Shown: one piece after another, positions 1 through 3,473 of the stretch
How positions within the stretch are numbered: position 1 is the first letter of the stretch
Layout of the letters: each line of letters opens with the position of its first letter
Assembly (NCBI GenBank): GCA_031258335.1
Contig: JAIRMY010000025.1
Location: 1 to 5,570 of the forward strand
Length of the DNA: 5,570 bases
Reading direction: 5' to 3'
DNA from: Spirochaetaceae bacterium
Lineage (GTDB): Bacteria > Spirochaetota > Spirochaetia > Treponematales > Breznakiellaceae
Made by a program: the position numbers and the translations under genes
Notes under the pieces: generated by a model
The model's input: the letters and a program-made list of their open reading frames with translations, nothing else
Database searches by the model: none
What the model was told of the DNA's origin: nothing

Positions 1-151
1 CCGGCACGTTGCGGATGGCTTCAAGGGCGCTTTCATCGTATATCGCTTCTTTTGTTACTGGCTTTATACCCAGCCGCAAAAGGCGTTGTTTGGCTGTCAG
101 GTATGTAATACCGAGTTCCTGGGCAATTTCCGTTATCGTTAAACCGTTCAC
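1..151 (-). CDS. Small HTH DNA-binding protein, partial (HTH-A)
   Basis: The product is a small helix-turn-helix protein, probably a transcriptional regulator. The reading frame starts at GTG 151 with VNGLTITEIAQELG and runs off the left edge after EAIRNVP, so about 50 residues are visible. The segment ITEIAQELGITYLTAKQRLL looks like an HTH, followed by a short wing-like stretch (KPVTKEAIYDESALEAIRNVP). It aligns without gaps to the complete paralogue at 2517-2702, 27 of 50 residues identical, and the GTG aligns with that gene's ATG. No ATG lies between the GTG and the upstream in-frame stop. The ribosome site is weak. It is divergent from the antirepressor operon, which suggests a repressor of that operon and of itself (inference). 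The missing C-terminus would be expected to carry a basic AT-hook-like tail. Confidence 0.75.
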   Translation of the reverse strand, partial: MNGLTITEIAQELGITYLTAKQRLLRLGIKPVTKEAIYDESALEAIRNVP

Positions 152-160
152 GCTTCTAAA

Positions 161-207
161 AGTATCGGAAAGAATACATAAATATTTAATGTATCTTTCA
201 AAATACT
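161..207. promoter_or_regulatory. Operator-like dyad over the HTH-A promoter
   Basis: Nested inverted repeats: AGTAT (161-165) with ATACT (203-207), and ATACAT (174-179) with ATGTAT (189-194). An AAAG/CTTT pair lies between the two levels. The dyad covers the predicted start site and touches the -10 box of HTH-A, as expected of an autoregulatory operator. The AATACA half-site recurs in the antA promoter at 277-298. Confidence 0.45.
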
Positions 208-232
208 ATACAAGCATTAAGTGGTTTTGCAA
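205..232 (-). promoter_or_regulatory. Promoter of HTH-A
   Basis: On the minus strand TTGCAA (232-227) is followed after 16 bases by TATAGT (210-205), a reasonable sigma-70 pair. Transcription would start near 198, giving a leader of about 47 bases before GTG 151. The -10 box overlaps the outer arm of the dyad at 161-207. Confidence 0.5.
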
Positions 233-269
233 AAAAACGAGGAAAATTTATATTTTTTCAGATAATATA

Positions 270-298
270 TTGACATATTGTATTTCATAAAATACAAT
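270..298 (+). promoter_or_regulatory. Strong promoter of the antA operon
   Basis: TTGACA (270-275), a 17-base spacer, then TACAAT (293-298), five of six to consensus. Start of transcription would be near 305, about 100 bases before the antA ATG. It is the best sigma-70 match in the window and diverges from the HTH-A promoter. Confidence 0.75.
277..298. promoter_or_regulatory. Operator dyad nested in the antA promoter
   Basis: Perfect inverted repeat with 9-base arms, ATTGTATTT (277-285) and AAATACAAT (290-298), and a 4-base centre. It fills the spacer and the whole -10 box, so a bound repressor would block RNA polymerase. HTH-A is the obvious candidate, given the shared AATACA half-sites (inference). 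Confidence 0.6.
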
Positions 299-340
299 TA
301 AAGTGTAGCATGGTAGTGTACGAACCGTGCAATGGAGAAA

Positions 341-391
341 GCCGATTGAGCGGTAAAACAGCGTACACCTGTCCCGCTCAACCGGTTTTTT
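341..391 (+). terminator. Intrinsic terminator in the antA leader (attenuator candidate)
   Basis: TTGAGCGG (346-353) pairs with CCGCTCAA (374-381). The stem extends past one A-C mismatch by CCG (342-344) with CGG (383-385). An inner ACAG/CTGT stem (358-361, 369-372) shortens the loop. Six T follow at 386-391. The hairpin lies between the promoter and the antA ribosome site GGAGG (395-399), so it would act as an attenuator, not as an end-of-operon terminator. An AACCG at 323-327 could pair with CGGTT 383-387 as a weak alternative fold. Confidence 0.6.
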
Positions 392-403
392 ATTGGAGGC
401 GGC

Positions 404-1127
404 ATGAACGAAGAGGTAAAGAAGCATAACGTGATACCTACAACTAAAGTTGTCAGTGCTATTACCGACCTGACGGTTGTCGAAAGAGACGGGCGGCAAG
501 TCGTCAGTGCGAGGAACTTGCACACCGCGCTTGATGTTGGCCGGGATTTTTCTACATGGATTAAAGACCGTATTGAGAAATACGGCTTTATAGAAGGCAA
601 GGACTTTTCCCCAAATTTGGGGAAAAGTACCGGAGGCCGTCCCGGTATTGACTATCTTCTTTCAGGCAGTATGGCGAAAGAAATCGCTATGGTTGAGAAC
701 AACGAAAAAGGCCAGGCGATCTGCCAGTACCTGATTAAGGTAGAGGAAGCGTGGAACAGCCCGCAAATGATAATGGCGCGGGCGCTTCAGGTGTCCCAAA
801 ACAGATAGAGGGCTACCGGCAAGAGATAGCGGAACTGAAACCCAAAGCGGAAATCTTGGACAAAATCACAGCAAGCGAAAGCGACATAAGTGTCAGCGAT
901 CTTGCGTCCGTCCTGGCCATCCCCCATTTAGGGCAAAATAACCTGTTTCAGAAACTACGGGAGGACGCTACATTGACGGCTTCAACCACCCGTGCCGGCA
1001 GTATGTCGAAAGCGGGGTTATGTACGAGAAGGAATACTATGTGCCGCAGTTGGAAGCCACGAAGCGGCAGTTGCGGATAACCCAGAAAGGCGTAGCGTAC
1101 TTCGCCGGGAAATTTGGAGAAGCGTAA
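404..1127 (+). pseudogene. AntA-type phage antirepressor with KilAC domain, two frameshifts
   Basis: Phage antirepressors of this type have an N-terminal AntA domain and a C-terminal KilAC DNA-binding domain; they relieve lysogenic repression. The AntA part reads in frame from ATG 404, with SARNLHTALDVGRDFSTWIK and later DYLLSGSMAKEIAMVENNEK, and stops at TAG 806-808. The KilAC part continues without a break in the next frame (KQIEGYRQEIAELKPKAEIL from 799), shifts again near 964-966, and ends at TAA 1125-1127 (QLRITQKGVAYFAGKFGEA). Each join is repaired by adding one base: an A in the run at 798-801 and one base near 965. The full product would be about 241 residues, normal for the family. 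The ribosome site GGAGG is only 4 bases from the ATG. Decay is most likely; sequencing error is the alternative. The intact AntA fragment (134 residues) could still be made. Confidence 0.85.
603..628. repeat. Perfect 26-bp palindrome inside antA
   Basis: Positions 603-628 read the same on both strands, with ACTTTTCCCCAAA as the left half and no spacer. It encodes the linker between the two conserved AntA blocks (residues about 67-75, FSPNLGKST), a stretch that varies in the family. It could form an mRNA hairpin or a cruciform, or serve as an operator. Confidence 0.7.
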
Positions 1128-1449
1128 GACACGCGCTGAATTACTGAATGCGTACAGCGAGGGGAAGCGTTGCTTTGAGATAGCCGACCTGCGGGATGCC
1201 GACCTGCGGAACGCCGACCTGCGGGGAGCAGATCTTGATTTTTCATGCTTTCCCCTATGGTGCGGCGGCTTAAACATAAAGATTGACCGGCACATAGCGG
1301 CGCAATTAGCGTATCACTTCTGCGCCCAGACCTGCGATGACGGCGACTACATAGCGGTGCGTAACGCGATACTTCCTTTTGCCAATTCCTTTCACCGCGT
1401 GGATGAAGTAGGGAGATTAGAGGCAATCTACATTGGAGTCCCGGCATGA
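1114..1449 (+). CDS. Pentapeptide-repeat phage-type protein
   Basis: The protein has 111 residues. After a short charged start (EKRKTRAELLNAYSEGKRCF) come four A(D/N)LXX units (IADLR, DADLR, NADLR, GADLD, about residues 23-42), then a conserved-looking tail with DFSCFPLWCGGLNIKID and a helical end. Short pentapeptide proteins with an LPLWCG-type tail occur in phages and mobile elements; their role is unknown. The start chosen is TTG 1114, which overlaps the antirepressor end by 14 bases; there is no ATG in frame and the ribosome site is poor, so the start is uncertain. It overlaps the next gene by ATGA (1446-1449), which points to translational coupling within one operon. Unlike its neighbours it is not broken. 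Four repeats are too few for a long stable beta-helix. Confidence 0.7.
   Translation: MEKRKTRAELLNAYSEGKRCFEIADLRDADLRNADLRGADLDFSCFPLWCGGLNIKIDRHIAAQLAYHFCAQTCDDGDYIAVRNAILPFANSFHRVDEVGRLEAIYIGVPA
1183..1224 (+). repeat. Tandem 15-bp repeat coding the pentapeptides
   Basis: GCCGACCTGCGG occurs three times with a 15-base period (1183, 1198, 1213). A fourth, diverged unit follows. The near identity at DNA level suggests recent expansion or homogenisation. Confidence 0.85.
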
Positions 1450-1654
1450 GCAAGGCAGCGGACAAGGCTCACATATCCAGTTACACACGAGGAAACGGGA
1501 GCGTGTATTGGGATTCATCGTTAAAAGACGGGAAAAAAAGAAATATCACCACGTATGGCGGGCGGAAACTACTGTCAACGGCAGGCGGTACAGATACAGA
1601 AACCGGAGTAAGGCGGCTTGTCGTGAATTTTTGGAAAAGGTGAGGGCAAGATGA
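1446..1654 (+). pseudogene. Small phage-type protein, frameshifted at an A7 run
   Basis: The gene starts at ATG 1446, overlapping the previous stop, with MSKAADKAHISSYTRGNG and VYWDSSLKDGKK. At the A7 run (1533-1539) the frame appears to shift by -1: the original frame becomes low-complexity and stops at 1643, while the next frame reads KKYHHVWRAETTVNGRRYRY, then RNRSKAACREFLEKVRAR, to TGA 1652-1654. The second part, with its basic VNGRRYRYR pattern, resembles small phage proteins that describe themselves by a W-A-E-x-x-x-NG-R-YR motif; no function is known to me. Adding one A restores a single product of about 69 residues. This may be decay, a sequencing error, or slippage on the A-run that makes the full product. 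Confidence 0.5.
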
Positions 1655-1740
1655 ACGAATTAAATTCAGTCGTGACGGAAATGCCCCCGAACATCATATA
1701 TGTCTCTTTTATTTATGGTAATAGTCGACACAAGACTTGA
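1651..1740 (+). pseudogene. Truncated phage-operon gene stub
   Basis: A new reading frame begins at ATG 1651, again in an ATGA overlap with the gene before, and with a plausible ribosome site (GAGGG at 1642-1646). It reads MNELNSVVTEMPPNIIYVSF and ends after 29 codons at TGA 1738-1740. The last codons lie inside the MITE-like element. The coupling suggests the start of a real operon gene whose remainder was lost when the segment was joined to the hicAB region around 1700. The function cannot be told. Confidence 0.4.
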
Positions 1741-1847
1741 CTATATATAGTGGCACAATATATAGTGTCTATAAGGTGGAAAATCGGCAAATAATGTGCA
1801 TATATTGTGTTTGCCATATGCCGTCCAGTCTATTTGCGACTATCACC
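1717..1847. mobile_element. 131-bp MITE-like element with 8-bp target duplication
   Basis: The ends form 25-bp imperfect terminal inverted repeats. The left end GGTAATAGTCG (from 1717) and the reverse complement of the right end GGTGATAGTCG (from 1847) match at 10 of 11, and 19 of 25 match over the whole arm without gaps. A perfect 8-bp direct repeat, TTATTTAT, sits immediately outside each end (1709-1716 and 1848-1855). There is no coding capacity for a transposase. The inside holds a palindrome ACTATATATAGT (1740-1751), a promoter-like TTGACT with TATAGT 18 bases later (1737-1766), and a GGCAAA/TTTGCC dyad (1786-1815). An 8-bp AT-rich duplication with GG ends fits families such as ISL3, IS1595 or IS256; which one mobilised it is unknown. 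The right duplication contains the hicB stop codon. Confidence 0.7.
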
Positions 1848-1851
1848 TTAT

Positions 1852-2256
1852 TTATCCTATTCTAACATTCAATTCCCGTCCGAAGGCATGAGCGATTTTT
1901 TCCAGAGTTTTAACTGTGGGGTTAGATTTCCGGGGATTTTCCAGGCGCTGATATGCCTGATAGGACAGCCCCAATTTCTTTGCAATATCGGTTTGACTTT
2001 GGTCTCCCCTAAGCTCGCGGAGTTGCAGGGCAACGGCGATATGATTAGCCACTGCCACAGGGTAGCCCCTTTTATAGGCAGGGGGCGGTATGGCGTTACC
2101 CTGGGAAATATCGGCTTCAAGACAGCCGTCAAGCGCCTCCTTTGCCATTGCCAGGGCTTCGTCATGGGAAAATCCGCACGTAACAATATTGGTCATATCA
2201 GGAAACTGGGCTATATACTCATCGCCCTCTTTTTCGATAGTGCAGTGATAAACCAT
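1852..2256 (-). CDS. hicB: HicB-type antitoxin with C-terminal HTH
   Basis: HicB neutralises the HicA toxin by direct binding and usually represses its own operon. The 134-residue protein has a HicB fold at residues 1-60 (MVYHCTIEKEGDEYIAQFPD, then a GFSHDEALAMAKEALDGCLE helix) and a Cro/CI-type HTH at about 85-129 (SQTDIAKKLGLSYQAYQRLE and a second helix pair). Length and order are normal for the HTH-bearing HicB class. ATG 2256 has a good ribosome site, AGGAG, that overlaps the hicA stop TAG; the gap to hicA is 9 bases, so the two are co-transcribed and probably coupled. The likely operator is the dyad at 2448-2474. The stop codon (1852-1854) lies in the target duplication of the MITE-like element, yet the reading frame is intact. 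Confidence 0.93.
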   Translation of the reverse strand: MVYHCTIEKEGDEYIAQFPDMTNIVTCGFSHDEALAMAKEALDGCLEADISQGNAIPPPAYKRGYPVAVANHIAVALQLRELRGDQSQTDIAKKLGLSYQAYQRLENPRKSNPTVKTLEKIAHAFGRELNVRIG

Positions 2257-2265
2257 AATACTCTC

Positions 2266-2445
2266 CTACTCTATTCCCGCTTCTTGCAGGATTTTCTTTG
2301 CAAGATTCCCGATGTCCTTATTCCCATGAAAAGGAACCAACACCGGACGGCGGCCATTTTTGACAAATACATGATGGGAACCGTTGATACGGTCCAATGT
2401 CCAACTGTTTGCTCTAAGTTTGTCCATAATCTGCTTTGCCGTCAT
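2266..2445 (-). CDS. hicA: HicA-type mRNA interferase toxin
   Basis: HicA toxins are small RNA-cleaving proteins with a double-stranded-RNA-binding-like fold that stop translation when free of HicB. This one has 59 residues: MTAKQIMDKLRANSWTLDRI, the catalytic block GSHHVFVKNGR (His 24 is the expected catalytic residue), PVLVPFHGNKDIGNLAKKIL and a short end QEAGIE. All expected elements are present, so it should be active. ATG 2445 is chosen because the TTG 15 bases further upstream lies before the predicted transcription start. No ribosome site precedes ATG 2445, and the promoter predicts a transcript starting at or next to this ATG, so translation may be leaderless. Toxin-first order is usual for hicAB. 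Confidence 0.93.
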   Translation of the reverse strand: MTAKQIMDKLRANSWTLDRINGSHHVFVKNGRRPVLVPFHGNKDIGNLAKKILQEAGIE

Positions 2446-2447
2446 AT

Positions 2448-2474
2448 ATACAACATACAATATATATGTTGTAT
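2448..2474. promoter_or_regulatory. hicAB operator
   Basis: Perfect inverted repeat with 10-base arms, ATACAACATA (2448-2457) and TATGTTGTAT (2465-2474), and a 7-base centre. It covers the spacer and the -10 box of the hicAB promoter. The HTH of HicB is the natural ligand, as in other autoregulated hicAB operons. Confidence 0.75.
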
Positions 2475-2480
2475 TGTCAA
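2452..2480 (-). promoter_or_regulatory. Promoter of hicAB
   Basis: On the minus strand TTGACA (2480-2475) is a perfect -35 box, followed after 17 bases by TATGTT (2457-2452). Six bases separate the -10 box from the hicA ATG at 2445, so the transcript probably starts at the ATG itself. Confidence 0.75.
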
Positions 2481-2516
2481 GCGGTTTTTCAGGAAAAGTT
2501 ACGTTTTTTTGAAGGC

Positions 2517-2702
2517 TTATTTTTCAGATTTTTTCTTAGGCCGCCCCCTGCCCGGCACATTGCGGATGGCTTCAAAGACTTCGGGTGCATATATCGCGTC
2601 TTTGGTGATGGGTTTATATCCGCCGCGCAGAATACGTCTTTTGACGGTATCGCGCTCGATTTTCAGTATGTCAGCCATTTCAGCGATTGTCATGCCGGTC
2701 AT
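2517..2702 (-). CDS. Small HTH protein with AT-hook-like tail (HTH-B)
   Basis: A complete 61-residue protein, paralogous to the partial gene at 1-151. Residues 4-27 (MTIAEMADILKIERDTVKRRI) form the HTH, residues 30-50 a short wing-like stretch (KPITKDAIYAPEVFEAIRNV), and the tail PGRGRPKKKSEK contains the RGRP core of an AT-hook, flanked by lysines. The AT-hook should favour AT-rich minor grooves, which fits the AT-rich gap upstream. It is divergent from the excisionase-like remnant at 2858 and lies upstream of hicAB on the same strand, 71 bases before hicA. No ribosome site precedes ATG 2702; a possible -10 GATAAT (2715-2710) ends 7 bases before it. The likely role is repressor of the divergent operon. 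No named family is claimed. Confidence 0.8.
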   Translation of the reverse strand: MTGMTIAEMADILKIERDTVKRRILRGGYKPITKDAIYAPEVFEAIRNVPGRGRPKKKSEK

Positions 2703-2739
2703 TGCTCATATTATCGGCATTTTAGAAAAAACTTTTTGA

Positions 2740-2765
2740 TAAATGTTCAATACAGGGAACATTTA
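2740..2765. promoter_or_regulatory. Operator-like dyad 1 upstream of HTH-B
   Basis: Perfect inverted repeat with 9-base arms, TAAATGTTC (2740-2748) and GAACATTTA (2757-2765), and an 8-base centre. It lies 38 bases upstream of the HTH-B start codon. Confidence 0.55.
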
Positions 2766-2766
2766 C

Positions 2767-2794
2767 TTAACAGATGTATAGTAACACCTGTTAA
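2767..2794. promoter_or_regulatory. Operator-like dyad 2 upstream of HTH-B
   Basis: TTAACAGATGT (2767-2777) and ACACCTGTTAA (2784-2794) match at 10 of 11 positions around a 6-base centre. An A-run follows on the plus strand, so it does not have the T-tract of a terminator in either direction. Confidence 0.5.
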
Positions 2795-2809
2795 AAAAAA
2801 TGGAATCTG

Positions 2810-2859
2810 TTCCTTGAAAGGAATATATTACTTGACATATGTTCCCTATAAGGAATAAT
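2810..2859 (+). promoter_or_regulatory. Two dyads and a promoter before the excisionase remnant
   Basis: Two related dyads, TTCCTTGAAAGGAA (2810-2823, perfect) and TTCCCTATAAGGAA (2842-2855, near perfect), have centres 32 bases apart, about three DNA turns. TTGACA (2832-2837) with AATAAT 16 bases later (2854-2859) makes a good promoter whose spacer holds the second dyad. The start would fall near 2866, just past ATG 2858, so either the remnant gene used another promoter or the original start was further downstream. Confidence 0.5.
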
Positions 2860-2991
2860 GAATGTATTAACACCGGAAAAATTCCTTTTTTCCGTCCGCC
2901 GAGGGGGAAAATCCTTCTCGATACCGCAGACCTGGATGACTGGCTGCGCATTAGCAAGTTTCCAGCCGGCACAGTGCCGGGAAACATATAA
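2858..2991 (+). pseudogene. Excisionase-like HTH gene, internal deletion
   Basis: Two pieces of one small excisionase/HTH_17-like protein are visible in different frames. From ATG 2858 the frame reads MNVLTPEKF, a typical start for this class (LTPEE...). From about 2875 the frame reads GKIPFFRPPRGKILLDTADL and DDWLRISKFPAGTVPGNI to TAA 2989-2991, the usual wing and C-terminal part. The recognition-helix segment expected between them (about 20-25 residues) is missing. An out-of-frame internal deletion near 2873-2883 explains this. The C-terminal frame alone is open from ATG 2839 (50 residues) but would lack the HTH. AAGGA precedes ATG 2858 by 3 bases. Such proteins assist phage excision or regulate it; this copy is likely dead. 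Confidence 0.6.
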
Positions 2992-3005
2992 GAGAGGAGG
3001 TTGCC

Positions 3006-3062
3006 ATGTAGCAGGAAAAAATAACGTTACCAGAGGCGGGGTTTCTTTGCTGCGAGTCTTGA
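3006..3062 (+). pseudogene. AlpA-like regulator remnant with stop at codon 2
   Basis: A very good ribosome site (AGGAGG, 2995-3000) stands 5 bases before ATG 3006, but codon 2 is TAG. Continuing in the same frame gives QEKITLPEAGFLCCES, then TGA at 3060. The QEK-LPEAGFL pattern is what AlpA-family phage regulators show at their N-terminus; the HTH that should follow is absent. The gene lies 14 bases after the excisionase remnant, so the two would have formed one operon. The sequence then runs into the end of the convergent antitoxin gene, which suggests a deletion joint near 3045-3075. Identification rests on a short stretch. Confidence 0.4.
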
Positions 3063-3069
3063 CCCCGCC
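3035..3069. repeat. GC-rich inverted repeat between convergent gene ends
   Basis: GGCGGGGT (3035-3042) and ACCCCGCC (3062-3069) with a 19-base loop. It lies between the converging ends of the AlpA remnant and the antitoxin gene. Neither strand has a T-run directly after it, so a terminator role is weakly supported. Confidence 0.4.
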
Positions 3070-3073
3070 GCAA

Positions 3074-3253
3074 TTAAAACCACTTGTAATGGAGATACTC
3101 CTCAAGCTCGGCGAAGTCGTAAATGTTGAGTAACACTGCCGATCCTCGTCCGTTTTTGGTGATAATCACCGGGTCGTGGGCATCGATAAGCGTCTCTAGT
3201 TCCGCATAATTGTTCTGTAAGTCCCTTACCGGGCGTACTTGTACGTTTCTCAT
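3074..3253 (-). CDS. Phd/YefM-type antitoxin, short and solitary
   Basis: Phd/YefM antitoxins bind DNA through an N-terminal domain and a toxin through an extended C-terminus. This 59-residue protein has the N-terminal domain: MRNVQVRPVRDLQNNYAELE, TLIDAHDPVIITKNGRGSAV, LLNIYDFAELEEYLHYKWF. Family members usually run to 80-90 residues; the toxin-binding tail is missing and the gene stops at 3074-3076, next to a likely deletion joint. No toxin gene lies on either side. It may act only as a DNA-binding protein or as a decoy antitoxin. ATG 3253 is chosen over TTG 3271 because an extended -10 box ends 6 bases before the ATG. No ribosome site is present. Confidence 0.75.
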   Translation of the reverse strand: MRNVQVRPVRDLQNNYAELETLIDAHDPVIITKNGRGSAVLLNIYDFAELEEYLHYKWF

Positions 3254-3259
3254 ACGACG

Positions 3260-3268
3260 AATATAGCA
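3260..3268 (-). promoter_or_regulatory. Extended -10 promoter of the antitoxin gene
   Basis: TGCTATATT on the minus strand is a TGn-extended -10 box, which can work without a good -35. Six bases separate it from ATG 3253, so the transcript would start at the ATG. Confidence 0.5.
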
Positions 3269-3271
3269 CAA

Positions 3272-3473
3272 TGAGGGGACAACATCACGCAGTGGGTTTA
3301 GCTGGATAAACGAGAATAAACCAATGGGCCTATGGCCCGCAACCCCACTAACGGTACGAACAAACGCGCTCGTTAGTGTGGTTCGTGGTTAATTATCTGC
3401 GCTTGCAACCGACTGTCCGCCGCCTAGCGGCGGCTTCCCGCCCGCTTTAAATTTTCTTCAAAATCTGTATTGT
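3272..3473. other. Gene-free structured intergenic region
   Basis: No convincing gene. It holds a run of stem-loops: GGGCC/GGCCC with a TAT loop (3326-3338); 13-base arms at 3341-3353 and 3371-3383 matching at 12 of 13; and CCGCCGC/GCGGCGG with a CTA loop (3417-3433). ACGAAC (3356-3361), in the loop of the second stem, can pair with GTTCGT (3381-3386), which would make an H-type pseudoknot. It could be a non-coding RNA, the leader of the gene at 3474, or a dispersed intergenic repeat. No T-run follows any stem. Confidence 0.4.

Noticed and set aside
310..429. A 39-codon frame in the antA leader (starts MVVYEPCNGESRLSG)
   Set aside because: It has no ribosome site and its bases are explained by the terminator stem and the antA ribosome site. 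It overlaps antA out of frame. A leader peptide is possible but unsupported.
798..801. Programmed -1 frameshift in antA
   Set aside because: The phase of CCCAAAAC relative to the reading frame does not make a standard slippery heptamer, and a second break follows near 965, so simple base loss is more likely.
1807..2739. A 310-codon plus-strand frame
   Set aside because: It runs opposite to hicB, hicA and HTH-B, which have clear family signatures. Its translation is rich in Cys, Phe and Ile without any domain pattern, as expected of an antisense shadow.
2966..2980. Perfect inverted repeat CCGGCACAGTGCCGG
   Set aside because: It lies within the coding end of the excisionase-like remnant (PAGTVPG), is short, and has no T-run or promoter next to it.
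2858..3133. A 91-codon plus-strand frame from ATG 2858
   Set aside because: Only its first nine residues look like a protein start. After that the neighbouring frame carries the recognisable excisionase-like end, and the frame then overlaps the AlpA remnant and the antitoxin gene.
3341..3433. Integron attC site
   Set aside because: Small cassettes and hairpins suggested an integron array, but the core-site patterns GTTRRRY and RYYYAAC do not occur at the arm ends, and neighbouring genes lie on both strands.
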